Program-made: the position numbers and the translations under genes
NCBI RefSeq assembly: GCF_039525035.1
Contig: NZ_BAAAHE010000015.1
Location: 15,012 to 79,011 of the forward strand
Source of the DNA: Sporichthya brevicatena
Lineage (GTDB): Bacteria; Actinomycetota; Actinomycetes; Sporichthyales; Sporichthyaceae
Reading direction: 5' to 3'
DNA: 64,000 bases
Notes under the pieces: generated by a model
The model's database searches: none
Told to the model about the DNA's origin: nothing
What the model saw: the letters and a program-made list of their open reading frames with translations, nothing else
In this document: positions 16,443 through 25,118 of the stretch, in pieces
Layout of the letters: each line of letters opens with the position of its first letter
Position numbering within the stretch: the first letter of the stretch is position 1

Positions 16443-17825
16443 CGTCGCGAGCCGCACCGAGTAGGTGCCGGGCGTGAGACCGGAGAGCAGGAACCGGCCT
16501 GCGGCGTCGGTCTCGACGGTCAGGTCGACCGCGTCGCCGGCGGTCGAGGTGCCAAAGATCCGCACGGTCGCTCCGACGACGGGGGTGTCGTCCGCGTCGT
16601 CGACGGTGTCGGTCTCGGTCCAGCCGTCCGCGTCGAGGAACACCCGGCCGCCGACCGTGGCGGTCGTCGGAGCCGGCGTCGGCTCGGGAGTCGGGTTCGT
16701 GGTGGGGTCCGTCGGCTGCGGGCTGGGCTCGGGGCTGGGCACCGGGCTGGGCACCGGGCTGGGCACCGGGCTGGGCACCGGGCTGGGCACCGGGTTCGGC
16801 TCCGGGCTGGGGACCGGAGCGGGAGCGGCCGGCGTGGGCTTCGGCGCCGGCTTCGGGGTGGTCGGCGCCGCCGGCCCGCTGCCGGTGCCGCCCTTGCCGG
16901 GCTTCGCACCGGACTTGGCGTAGACGCCGGCCCAGGCGAGGACGTGCGAGACGTAGTCCCACGAGCGGTTGTAGCGGAACACGGCGGCGAGGAGGTCCTC
17001 GCGGTCGCGCAGGTCTCCCCCGCCGAGGCAGAGGTAGGTCGCGGCGGCGAGGGCCGCGTCGGCGATGTTGTGCGGGTCGGCCTTGCCGTCGCCGTTGCCG
17101 TCGCGGCCGAGGCCGGCCCAGGTGCCCGGGAGGAACTGCATCGGGCCGACGGCGCGGTCGTAGACCTTGTCGCCGTCGAGCTTCCCGCCGTCGGTGTCGC
17201 GGATCAGCGCGAAGTTTCCCTCGCCGGTCAGCGCCGGCCCGACGATGGGGCGCAGCGTGGTGCCCTTGGCGTCGACCTCACCGCCCCGCGCGTGGCCGGA
17301 CTCGATGCGTCCGATGCCGGCGAGGATCGGCCAGGAGATGTGGCAGTCCGGCCGCTCCTGGCGCATGATCCGCGCCGCCGCCTGGTACGCGGCGAGCACT
17401 CGCGCCGGGATCGCCTTCGAGCCGGGCGTGGTGATCAGCGGCGCGGGCAGGTCGTCCGCGACGGGGGCGTTGAGGTTGAGCAGCTCGAACAGGTCGGGCC
17501 CGGGCACCGGCCGCGGCACCTCGACGTCGTAGGGCTGCAGCGGCACGTAGGGCAGCAGGTCGCTGGCCGAGATGCCGTGCAGGACGTTCCCGTCCGCCCT
17601 GGTCGAGGCCATGAAGACCGACTCGCCCCCGCCCTCCCCGGTGCCGGGGACGACCGTGACGGTCCCGAGGATCGCGGAGGACACCGCGGCCGCGGCCGCG
17701 ACCATCGAGGTCGCACCGGTTCCGGAGTCGCGCTTGTGCGGACGTGCGCCCGAACGCGCGACGTCCGGGGCAGCCGGAGGCTTCTTCCGTCCCCGTGAGT
17801 TCTTCGGTGCACTGTGCCGGCCCAT
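16308..17825 (-). CDS. Lytic transglycosylase with Pro-rich linker and Cna-B/SdrD-like C-terminal domain
   Basis: The 505-residue protein begins MGRHSAPKNSRGRKK, a basic N-terminus typical of actinobacterial wall proteins, then one hydrophobic segment (about 40-60). The catalytic region is MltB/SLT-like: ISWPILAGIGRIESGHARGG with the catalytic Glu, then AVGPMQFLPGTWAG and FRYNRSWDYVSHVLAWA. A linker of PVPS repeats follows, and then a beta domain (GGRVFLDADGWTETDTVDD, with GATVRIFG and GLTPGTYSVRL) like the SdrD/Cna-B family. It should cleave peptidoglycan glycan strands outside the membrane. ATG 17825 is preferred to GTG 17828 on family N-terminus grounds. Confidence 0.83.
   Translation of the reverse strand: MGRHSAPKNSRGRKKPPAAPDVARSGARPHKRDSGTGATSMVAAAAAVSSAILGTVTVVPGTGEGGGESVFMASTRADGNVLHGISASDLLPYVPLQPYDVEVPRPVPGPDLFELLNLNAPVADDLPAPLITTPGSKAIPARVLAAYQAAARIMRQERPDCHISWPILAGIGRIESGHARGGEVDAKGTTLRPIVGPALTGEGNFALIRDTDGGKLDGDKVYDRAVGPMQFLPGTWAGLGRDGNGDGKADPHNIADAALAAATYLCLGGGDLRDREDLLAAVFRYNRSWDYVSHVLAWAGVYAKSGAKPGKGGTGSGPAAPTTPKPAPKPTPAAPAPVPSPEPNPVPSPVPSPVPSPVPSPVPSPEPSPQPTDPTTNPTPEPTPAPTTATVGGRVFLDADGWTETDTVDDADDTPVVGATVRIFGTSTAGDAVDLTVETDAAGRFLLSGLTPGTYSVRLATLPGGLRPLGVLAATGWLLGGQGLESVDVAAGNSVAVGFFAEPDA
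16729..16800. repeat. 12-bp tandem repeat encoding the PVPS linker
   Basis: Six 12-bp units lie in frame in the transglycosylase gene; four (16741-16788) are identical (accgggctgggc on the + strand) and the outer two are degenerate. Unit gain or loss would change linker length without shifting frame. Confidence 0.9.
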
Positions 17826-17902
17826 CACGCGCTCTATCGGCGCCTCCGCCGCGACTCTTGACCCCTGTCGCGCGATTCACAGCGGTCCCGCCCCCACCAC
17901 CG

Positions 17903-17941
17903 GGGGTGACACCCCTTTTGGCGCCGGAAAGGGTGACACCC
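17903..17941. repeat. Two copies of a GGGTGACACCC palindrome
   Basis: GGGGTG-A-CACCCC (17903-17915) and GGGTG-A-CACCC (17931-17941) are odd-length palindromes with a single central A. The second directly abuts the 37-bp-period array. A longer relative with the same core lies inside the PPTase gene at 50931-50955. Confidence 0.8.
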
Positions 17942-18081
17942 CTACTGCACTGGAGATGTCATCTCCACTGCAGTAGGCCGAACCCACTGGAGATGTCATC
18001 TCCACTGCACAAGCCCGAACCCACTGGAGATGTCATCTCCACTGCAGTAGGCCGAACCCACTGGAGATGTCATCTCCAGTG
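17941..18081. repeat. Four palindromes at exact 37-bp period after polA
   Basis: The 17-bp core TGGAGATGTCATCTCCA occurs at 17951, 17988, 18025 and 18062, exactly 37 bp apart. The intervening 20 bp are nearly identical (ctgcagtaggccgaacccac, with changes in the second unit). In the first copy the palindrome extends to 37 bp (17941-17977) with one mispair in the arms; in the last it extends perfectly to 23 bp (18059-18081). The array ends 11 bp from the polA stop. In the polA transcript each unit can fold into a strong hairpin. A 3'-end stabiliser or terminator, an operator array and a small mobile repeat are all possible. Confidence 0.9.
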
Positions 18082-18092
18082 CAGGGGGTCGG

Positions 18093-20813
18093 TCAGTGGC
18101 CGGCGTCGTGCCAGGTGCGGCCGGTGCCGACGGAGACGTCGAGGGCGACGGAGAGTGGGTAGGCCGCGCCCATCTGCTCGCGCACGAGGGCCTCGAGGGC
18201 CTCCTGCTCGCCCGGCGCGACCTCGAGGACGAGTTCGTCGTGGACCTGCAGGAGCATGCGCGACTTCATCCCGGCGGAGGCGAGGGCGTCGGCGACGCCG
18301 AGCATCGCGACCTTGATGATGTCCGCGGCCGAGCCCTGGATCGGGGCGTTGAGCGCCATGCGCTCCGCCATCTCGCGCCGCTGCCGGTTGTCGCTGGTGA
18401 GGTCGGGCAGGTAGCGCCGGCGGCCGAGGATCGTGGAGGTGTACCCCTCCATGCGGGCCTGGTCGACGACGGCGCGCAGGTAGTCGCGGACGCCCCCGAA
18501 GCGCTCGAAGTACTCGTCCATCAGCTCGCGCGCCTCGTCGGTCGAGATGTTGAGCTGCTTGGACAGGCCGAACGGCGACAGGCCGTACGCGAGGCCGTAG
18601 GACATCGCCTTGATCTTCGCGCGCATCTCCCCGGTGACGCCGTCGGCGGGGACGCCGAAGACGCGGGACGCGACGGTCGTGTGCAGGTCCTCGCCGGAGG
18701 CGAACGCCTCCTGCAGGCCCTCGTCCGCGGAGAGGTGCGCCATGATCCGCATCTCGATCTGGCTGTAGTCCGCGGTCATCAGCGCTTCGTAACCCTCGCC
18801 GACGACGAAGGCGGTGCGGATGCGCCGGCCCTCCTCGGTACGGATCGGGATGTTCTGCAGATTCGGGTCGGTCGAGGACAGCCGCCCGGTCGCGGCGATC
18901 ATCTGGTTGAACGTCGTGTGGATGCGGTGGTGGTCGTCGAGCATCGGGATCAGGCCGTCGACCGTCGACTTCAGCCGCGTCACGTCGCGGTGCCGCAGCA
19001 GCGCCTCGAGGAAGGGGTGCTCGGTCTTCGCGTAGAGGTCGGCGAGCGCGTCGGCGTCGGTCGTGTAGCCGGTCTTGATGCGCTTGGTCTTCGGCAGCGC
19101 GAGTTCCTCGAACAGCACGACCTGCAGCTGCTTCGGGGAGCCGAGGTTCACCTCGTGCCCGATCGCGGCGTACGCGGCCTGCTCGGCGGCCTTGACCTCG
19201 CCGCCGAAGTGGGCGGACAGGTGCGCGAGGTACTCGGCGTCGGCCGCGATGCCGATGCGCTCCATCTCCGCGAGCACGCCGACCAGCGGGAGCTCCACCT
19301 CCGCCAGCAGCATCGCGCCCCCGCGGGCGGTCAGCTCGCCGTCGAGATGCTCGGCGAGGTCGATGACGGCCCGCGCGCGGACCATCGCCGCGTTCGCCGC
19401 GGCCTCCTCGTCGCCCCCGTCGAAGGAGAGCTGACCGTCGTCGGCGCTGTCGTTGCGCAGCTCGCGGTGCAGGAACCGCAGCGCGAGGTCGGAGAGCTCG
19501 AACGACCGCTGCCCGGGCAGGGCGAGGTACGCCGACAGCGCCGTGTCGGAGGTGACCCCGGCGAGCGTCCACCCGTGCGCCGCGAACGCGAGCATCGGAC
19601 CCTTCGCGTCGTGCAGCGCCTTCGAGCGCGTGGGGTCGGCGAGCCAGGCCGCGAGCGCGGCGTCGTCCTCCGGCGAGATCGTCGCCGGGTCGAGGAAGCA
19701 GGCGGTGCCGTCAGCGGCCGCGAGGGCGATGCCGGTCAGCGTCCCGGTCCCCCGGCCCCACGTGCCGGTGACGTCGACGCCGGTGCGGCCCTCACCGGCG
19801 GCGTGCTCGGCCAGCCACTCGGCGAGCTCCCCGGCGGCGAGCACCTCGCCGGCCACCTCGAAGCCCGCTTCGGCCTCGGGCTCGGCCGACTCCAACGTCG
19901 CCCAGAGCCGCTCGCGCAGCACCCGGAACTGCAGGGTGTCGAAGACGCGGTGGACCTCGTCGCGGTCCCAGTTCTGCAGCGCGAGGTCGGCCGGCCGCAC
20001 GTCGAGCGGGACGTCGCGGACCAGCTGCGTGAGCTGGCTGTTCGTCATGACCTGCGTGAGGTGCGCGCGCAGGGCGTCGCCGGCCTTGCCCTTGACCTCG
20101 TCGGCGCGGTTGATCAGCTCGGCCAGCGAACCGAACTCGCGGATCCACTTCGCGGCGGTCTTCTCCCCCACCGACGGGATCGACGGCAGGTTGTCCGACG
20201 GGTCACCGCGCAGCGCGGCGAAGTCCGGGTACTGCACCGGGGTCAGGCCGTACCGCTCCTCCACCGCGGCCGGGTCCATGCGCGAGAGCTCGGACACCCC
20301 CCGCTTGGGGTAGAGCACCGTGACATGGTCGGAGACGAGCTGGAACGAGTCCCGGTCGCCGGTGAGGATCAGAACCTCGAAGTTCTCCGCCTCGGCCTGG
20401 ACGGCGAGCGTGGCGATGACGTCGTCGGCCTCGTAGCCCTCCGCGGTCACGACCGGGATCTTCAGCGCGTCGAGGACCTCGCGGATCAGGCTGACCTGGG
20501 GCCGGAACTCGTCGGGCGTCGAGGTGCGGTTCGCCTTGTACTCGGGGAAGGCCTCGCTGCGGAAGGTCGCGCGCGAGATGTCGAAGCACACGGCCAGGTG
20601 CGTGGGCGCCTCGTCGCGCAGCGTGTTGATCAGCATCGAGGTGAAGCCGTAGACCGCGTTGGTCGGCGACCCCGTCGTCGTGGAGAAGTTCTCGACCGGC
20701 AGCGCGTAGAACGCCCGGTACGCGAGGGAATGTCCGTCCAGCAGCAGCAACCGGCCAGCACGTCCGTTTCCGGCGCCTTGACCGGGGATTTGGCCGGGAA
20801 TGTGGTCACTCAC
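18093..20813 (-). CDS. polA: DNA polymerase I
   Basis: The 906-residue enzyme fills gaps and removes RNA primers in repair and replication. The N-terminal 5'-3' exonuclease (about residues 18-310) shows LLLLDGHSLAYRAFYALP, YEADDVIATLA and GDPSDNLPSIPSVGEKTA. The middle domain retains the 3'-5' exonuclease fold, but the metal-binding D-x-E is not intact (DVTGTW), as in other actinobacterial Pol I. The polymerase domain has motif A (TADYSQIEMRIMAHLS), motif B (RAKIKAMSYGLAYGLSPFG) and motif C (QVHDELVLEV). It is divergent from livH, 107 bp away. The 37-bp palindrome array follows its stop codon. Confidence 0.97.
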   Translation of the reverse strand: MSDHIPGQIPGQGAGNGRAGRLLLLDGHSLAYRAFYALPVENFSTTTGSPTNAVYGFTSMLINTLRDEAPTHLAVCFDISRATFRSEAFPEYKANRTSTPDEFRPQVSLIREVLDALKIPVVTAEGYEADDVIATLAVQAEAENFEVLILTGDRDSFQLVSDHVTVLYPKRGVSELSRMDPAAVEERYGLTPVQYPDFAALRGDPSDNLPSIPSVGEKTAAKWIREFGSLAELINRADEVKGKAGDALRAHLTQVMTNSQLTQLVRDVPLDVRPADLALQNWDRDEVHRVFDTLQFRVLRERLWATLESAEPEAEAGFEVAGEVLAAGELAEWLAEHAAGEGRTGVDVTGTWGRGTGTLTGIALAAADGTACFLDPATISPEDDAALAAWLADPTRSKALHDAKGPMLAFAAHGWTLAGVTSDTALSAYLALPGQRSFELSDLALRFLHRELRNDSADDGQLSFDGGDEEAAANAAMVRARAVIDLAEHLDGELTARGGAMLLAEVELPLVGVLAEMERIGIAADAEYLAHLSAHFGGEVKAAEQAAYAAIGHEVNLGSPKQLQVVLFEELALPKTKRIKTGYTTDADALADLYAKTEHPFLEALLRHRDVTRLKSTVDGLIPMLDDHHRIHTTFNQMIAATGRLSSTDPNLQNIPIRTEEGRRIRTAFVVGEGYEALMTADYSQIEMRIMAHLSADEGLQEAFASGEDLHTTVASRVFGVPADGVTGEMRAKIKAMSYGLAYGLSPFGLSKQLNISTDEARELMDEYFERFGGVRDYLRAVVDQARMEGYTSTILGRRRYLPDLTSDNRQRREMAERMALNAPIQGSAADIIKVAMLGVADALASAGMKSRMLLQVHDELVLEVAPGEQEALEALVREQMGAAYPLSVALDVSVGTGRTWHDAGH

Positions 20814-20920
20814 CGTGCGAACCTACCGCGCGCCTCCGACGATTCCGGCCCCCCGCCCGCCTCGGCCGGGCATGATCGACTCCGACAAAACGCGACCGAC
20901 GACCCCAGGGAGGCGGGACG

Positions 20921-22192
20921 GTGTTCCGCAGGCTGGCCGGCGTGCTGGCGGCGTTCGTGCTCGCCCTCCTGGCCGTCCCGCTCCTCGCGAGCCCCGCGGC
21001 GGCCGAGGGCGAGGACGTCCACGGGCGACTTCGCAACGGCGACGCCGCCGTCGCCGACGTGCGCATCTACGTCACCGACCCCGCCGGCAACCAGGTCGGC
21101 GAGGCGCGCAGTGACGGCGAGGGCAACTGGGCGGTCCCCCTGCCCGGCCCCGGCGAGTACACGGTGACGCTCGACACCGAGACGCTGCCCGAGGACGTCG
21201 CCCTGCGGAACCCGGACAACACGAGCATCACCCGCTCGATCGTCGGGGGGCAGGAGGCGCCGCAGCTGTTCCCGCTCGGCGAGGGCCGGGCCGTCGCGAA
21301 GTCCGACACGATCCGCTGGGTGCAGCTCACCGCCGAGGGGCTGCGGTTCGGACTGATCCTCGCGCTCGCGGCGGTCGGACTGTCCCTGATCTACGGCACG
21401 ACCGGGCTCGTCAACTTCTCCCACGGCGAGCTCGTGACGCTCGGCGCGATGGTGGCGTACTGGTTCAACGTCGAGCTCGGCATCCAGCTGCTGCTGGCCG
21501 GGGCGCTGACGGTCCTCGTGTGCGGCGTGGCCGGCGGGGCCCAGGACGCGCTGTTCTGGGGACAGCTCCGTAAACGCAAGACCGGTCTGCTCGCGATGAT
21601 GATCGTCTCGATCGGTCTCGCGCTGCTGGTCCGGTACGTCTACCAGTACCTGTTCGGCGGCGGGTTCTCCTCGTACGACGACTACCGCACCCAGCCGGCG
21701 CGCGAGCCACTCAACCTCGGCTTCGCCCTCGCGCCCCGCGACTACTGGAGCATGGGCATCGCGGCGGTCGCCCTGATCCTCGTGCTCTGGGCACTGATGG
21801 GCACGCGGCTGGGCAAGGCCACCCGGGCCGTCTCCGACAACCCGTCGCTCGCGGCGGCGTCGGGCATCGACGTGGACCGCGTCATCCGCATCGTGTGGGC
21901 CGTCGGCGCCGCGATGGCCGCGCTCGCCGGCATCCTGCTCGGTCTCGCGCAGCAGGTGAACTTCGCGCTCGGCTTCAACATCCTGCTGCTGATGTTCGCC
22001 GCGGTGACCCTCGGCGGTCTCGGGTCGGCGACCGGCGCGGTGCTCGGCAGCCTGATCATCGGGCTGTTCATCCAGCTGTCGACGATCTGGGTGTCCCCGG
22101 AGCTGAAGAACGTCGGCGCCCTCGGCGTCCTGATCGTGATCCTGCTCGTGCGCCCGCAAGGCATCCTCGGCCGCCGGGAAAGGATCGGTTGA
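20921..22192 (+). CDS. livH: Branched-chain amino-acid ABC transporter permease with N-terminal extracytoplasmic domain
   Basis: The C-terminal 290 residues are a LivH-type permease (ALAAVGLSLIYGTTGLVNFSHGELVTLGAMVAYW and the GKATRAVSDNPSLAAASGIDVD loop). Unusually, about 130 residues precede it: a signal peptide (FVLALLAVPLLASPAAAEG) and a carboxypeptidase-regulatory-like beta-sandwich (VHGRLRNGDAAVADVRIYVTD, with GEYTVTLDTETLP). This domain would face outside, next to the substrate-binding protein. GTG 20921 has GGGAGG 7 nt upstream. It is the first gene of livHMGF; the next gene starts 1 bp after its stop. Confidence 0.92.
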   Translation: MFRRLAGVLAAFVLALLAVPLLASPAAAEGEDVHGRLRNGDAAVADVRIYVTDPAGNQVGEARSDGEGNWAVPLPGPGEYTVTLDTETLPEDVALRNPDNTSITRSIVGGQEAPQLFPLGEGRAVAKSDTIRWVQLTAEGLRFGLILALAAVGLSLIYGTTGLVNFSHGELVTLGAMVAYWFNVELGIQLLLAGALTVLVCGVAGGAQDALFWGQLRKRKTGLLAMMIVSIGLALLVRYVYQYLFGGGFSSYDDYRTQPAREPLNLGFALAPRDYWSMGIAAVALILVLWALMGTRLGKATRAVSDNPSLAAASGIDVDRVIRIVWAVGAAMAALAGILLGLAQQVNFALGFNILLLMFAAVTLGGLGSATGAVLGSLIIGLFIQLSTIWVSPELKNVGALGVLIVILLVRPQGILGRRERIG

Positions 22193-22193
22193 G

Positions 22194-23189
22194 ATGGACT
22201 GGGGCCGCATCTTCTCCAACGCCATCGAGTCCGGGCTCGGCATCGACGGCGTGTACTTCGCGCTCGCCGCGATCGGGCTCAACATCCACTTCGGCTACGC
22301 CGGGCTGCTCAACTTCGGCCAGTCCGCGTTCATGGCCATGGGCGCGTACGGCCTGGCGGTCTCCGTCGCCACGTACGGGCTCAACTTCTGGCTCGCGCTC
22401 GCGATCGGTCTGGGCCTGTCGGTCGTGCTCGCGATCCTGCTCGGCATACCGACACTTCGACTACGCGCGGACTATCTGGCGATCGTGACGATCGCCGCGG
22501 CCGAGATCATCCGCTTGATCGTGCGTTCGGTCGCGCTCGAGGACAAGTTCGGCGGCACCGACGGTCTGCAGCAGTACTCGGCGGAGTTCTTCGACCTGAA
22601 CCCCTACACCGAGGGCAAGCAGTACGGCCTGCTCGGCATCGAGTTCAGTGCTCGCGACACGTGGGTGCTCACCGTCGGCTGGGCCCTGGTGATGATCTGC
22701 TGCCTGCTCGTCTGGCTGCTGATGCGCAGTCCCTGGGGCCGCGTGCTCAAGGCCATCCGTGAGGACGAGGACGCCGTGCGCAGCCTCGGCAAGAACGTCT
22801 ACGCGTACAAGATGCAGGCCCTCGTCCTCGGCGGCGTCATCGGTGCGCTCGGCGGCTTCATCGCGGCGCTCGGCCAGGGCTCGGTCGCCCCGGACCTCTA
22901 CGGCTCGGAGACGACGTTCTTCCTCTACACCGCGCTGATCCTCGGCGGTGCCGCGCGGGTGTTCGGTCCGGTCGTCGGGGCGGTCATCTTCTGGTCGCTG
23001 CTCTCCTTCACCGACAACTTCCTCCGCGAGGCGATCGCGAACGACCACATCTCCGAGTCGATCATGAACCCCAACCAGGTCGGGCAGGTCCGCTTCATGC
23101 TCGTCGGCCTGGGCCTGGTCCTGATGCTGTGCTTCCGCCCGCAGGGCATCTTCGGCGACCGGAAGGAGATCGCGCTCGATGCCCGATGA
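22194..23189 (+). CDS. livM: Branched-chain amino-acid ABC transporter permease
   Basis: The 331-residue LivM-type permease partner has about 8-10 hydrophobic helices, the opening GLNIHFGYAGLLNFGQSAFMAMGAYG, and the cytoplasmic coupling loop SPWGRVLKAIREDEDAVRSLGKN that contacts the ATPases. The ATG at 22194 is 1 bp after the livH stop, and the 3' end overlaps livG by 11 bp. Together with LivH it forms the membrane channel. Confidence 0.94.
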   Translation: MDWGRIFSNAIESGLGIDGVYFALAAIGLNIHFGYAGLLNFGQSAFMAMGAYGLAVSVATYGLNFWLALAIGLGLSVVLAILLGIPTLRLRADYLAIVTIAAAEIIRLIVRSVALEDKFGGTDGLQQYSAEFFDLNPYTEGKQYGLLGIEFSARDTWVLTVGWALVMICCLLVWLLMRSPWGRVLKAIREDEDAVRSLGKNVYAYKMQALVLGGVIGALGGFIAALGQGSVAPDLYGSETTFFLYTALILGGAARVFGPVVGAVIFWSLLSFTDNFLREAIANDHISESIMNPNQVGQVRFMLVGLGLVLMLCFRPQGIFGDRKEIALDAR

Positions 23190-24276
23190 CGCCCAGGACT
23201 TCCCGCCGCCCGGTTCCGACTGGGACTTCCTCCGCGACCCGGACCCGGTCGCCGCGCCGATCGAGGACCCGGTCGCCGCACCGATCGCGGCTGCGGTGCC
23301 CGCGCCGGTCGACCAGCGCCGCGGCATCTCCGAGCACCACGCGGTCGCGCTCGACGCGCTGGCCGGCACGGCGCCCGAACCCGGAGCCGCGAAGCCGGAC
23401 CCGATCCTGGTCGCCGACGCCGTCGTGCGCCGCTTCGGTGGCCTGGTCGCGGTCGACGTCAACCACGTCGAGATCCAGCGGCACTCGATCACCGCACTGA
23501 TCGGCCCCAACGGCGCCGGGAAGACGACGTTCTTCAACCTCCTGACGGGCTTCGACCGGCCCGAGGCCGGCGCGTGGACCTTCGAGGGCCGCGTCGTCAG
23601 CGGCCTGCCCCCGCACCGGGTGGCCCGCCGCGGAATGGTCCGTACGTTCCAGCTCACCAAGGCCCTGTCGAAGCTCACCGTCCTCGACAACATGCGCCTC
23701 GGCGCGCCCCAGCAGCGCGGTGAGGCCCTGTGGGCCGCCGTGGTGCCGCCGCTGTGGAAGCGGCAGGAGGCGGCCGTCACCGCCCGCTCCATGGAGCTGC
23801 TGGAGCGGTTCAAGCTCGCCGACAAGGCCGGCGACTTCGCGGGCAGCCTCTCCGGCGGCCAGCGCAAGCTGCTCGAGATGGCCCGCGCGCTGATGAGTTC
23901 ACCGCGGCTGGTCATGCTCGACGAGCCGATGGCCGGCGTGAACCCGGCCCTGACCCAGTCGCTGCTCGGCCACGTGCAGAGCCTGCGCGACGACGGCATG
24001 ACGGTCGTGTTCGTCGAGCACGACATGGACGTCGTCCGCCACATCGCGGACTGGGTCGTCGTCATGGCGCAGGGTCAGGTCATCGCGGAGGGCCCGCCCG
24101 CGTCGGTGATGTCCGACGACCGCGTCATCGACGCCTACCTCGGCTCCCACCACGACGCACCGCTGTCGGAGGAGGAGGAAGAGGCCCGCCTCGTCGAGGC
24201 CGAGGCCGAACTCGCCGAGGAGATCTCCCACCTGGGCGCCGCGGACCCGTCCACCGAAGGAGGCGCTGCGCCGTGA
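23179..24276 (+). CDS. livG: Branched-chain amino-acid ABC transporter ATP-binding protein with long N-terminal extension
   Basis: The ATPase core starts near residue 74 and carries Walker A GPNGAGKTT (109-117), the signature LSGGQRK, Walker B LVMLDEPMAG and the LivG-typical insertion between them. The first roughly 73 residues are an Ala/Pro/Asp-rich extension, and the C-terminus adds a 40-residue acidic tail (SEEEEEARLVEAEAELAEE). Both are unusual: LivG proteins are normally about 255 residues, against 365 here. The stop overlaps the livF start (GTGA). Confidence 0.93.
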   Translation: MPDDAQDFPPPGSDWDFLRDPDPVAAPIEDPVAAPIAAAVPAPVDQRRGISEHHAVALDALAGTAPEPGAAKPDPILVADAVVRRFGGLVAVDVNHVEIQRHSITALIGPNGAGKTTFFNLLTGFDRPEAGAWTFEGRVVSGLPPHRVARRGMVRTFQLTKALSKLTVLDNMRLGAPQQRGEALWAAVVPPLWKRQEAAVTARSMELLERFKLADKAGDFAGSLSGGQRKLLEMARALMSSPRLVMLDEPMAGVNPALTQSLLGHVQSLRDDGMTVVFVEHDMDVVRHIADWVVVMAQGQVIAEGPPASVMSDDRVIDAYLGSHHDAPLSEEEEEARLVEAEAELAEEISHLGAADPSTEGGAAP

Positions 24277-25049
24277 CCGAGCAGACTCCGCCCGCCGTTC
24301 CCCCGGCCCAACCCGCCCAGCCGGCCCCCGAGGCCCTGCTGCAGGCGTCGAGCCTCGTCGCCGGGTACGTGCCGGGCGTCGACATCCTCAACGGCTGCGA
24401 CCTCTACGCCGCACCCGGGGAACTCGTCGCGATCATCGGCCCGAACGGCGCCGGCAAGTCGACGCTGCTCAAGGCGCTGTTCGGCCTCGTGCCGGTGCGC
24501 TCGGGCGCCGTGACGCTGCGCGGGGAGGACATCACCGGCTTCAAGGCGAACAAGCTCGTGTCCCGCGGGGTCGGGTTCGTGCCGCAGACGAACAACGTCT
24601 TCGGGAACCTGACCATCGAGGAGAACCTCCAGATGGGGGTGTTCCAGCAGCCCAAGCGCTTCAAGGAGCGCTTCGCCTACGTGTGCGACCTCTTCCCCAC
24701 CCTCGGCGCCCGCAAGAACCAGCGGGCGGGCTCGCTGTCCGGCGGTGAGCGTCAGATGGTCGCGATGGGCCGGGCGCTGATGCTCGAGCCGTCGGTCCTG
24801 CTCCTCGACGAGCCGTCGGCCGGCCTCTCCCCCGCCCTGCAGGACGAGGTCTTCATCCGGACCAAGCAGATCAACCGCACCGGCGTCACGGTCGTCATGG
24901 TCGAGCAGAACGCCCGCCGCTGCCTGCAGATCTGCCACCGCGGGTACGTCCTCGACCAGGGCCGCAACGCCTACACCGGGACCGGCAAGGCCTTGATCAA
25001 CGACCCGAAGGTCATCGAGCTCTACCTCGGCACCCTCGCCAAGGCCTGA
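24273..25049 (+). CDS. livF: Branched-chain amino-acid ABC transporter ATP-binding protein
   Basis: The 258-residue second ATPase has Walker A GPNGAGKST (56-64), the signature SLSGGERQMVAMGRAL and Walker B VLLLDEPSAGL, close to the usual LivF length. GTG 24273 lies in a GTGA overlap with livG and has AAGGAGG 9 nt upstream. It forms the heterodimeric motor with LivG. Confidence 0.94.
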   Translation: MTEQTPPAVPPAQPAQPAPEALLQASSLVAGYVPGVDILNGCDLYAAPGELVAIIGPNGAGKSTLLKALFGLVPVRSGAVTLRGEDITGFKANKLVSRGVGFVPQTNNVFGNLTIEENLQMGVFQQPKRFKERFAYVCDLFPTLGARKNQRAGSLSGGERQMVAMGRALMLEPSVLLLDEPSAGLSPALQDEVFIRTKQINRTGVTVVMVEQNARRCLQICHRGYVLDQGRNAYTGTGKALINDPKVIELYLGTLAKA

Positions 25050-25071
25050 CCCTCCGTCAGCCGTTCCGGCC

Positions 25072-25103
25072 TTCCGTAGTTCCGCAGTTCCGTAGTTCCG
25101 CGG
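25072..25103. repeat. 8-bp tandem repeat, four units
   Basis: The units ttccgtag, ttccgcag, ttccgtag and ttccgcgg lie head to tail between livF and the shared terminator. No function is evident. Confidence 0.8.
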
Positions 25104-25118
25104 TCCCGCACCACGACA

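Noticed and set aside
17941-18081. CRISPR array, because of regular 37-bp spacing
   Set aside because: The linkers between palindromes are nearly identical to each other, so there are no unique spacers, and no cas genes are present.
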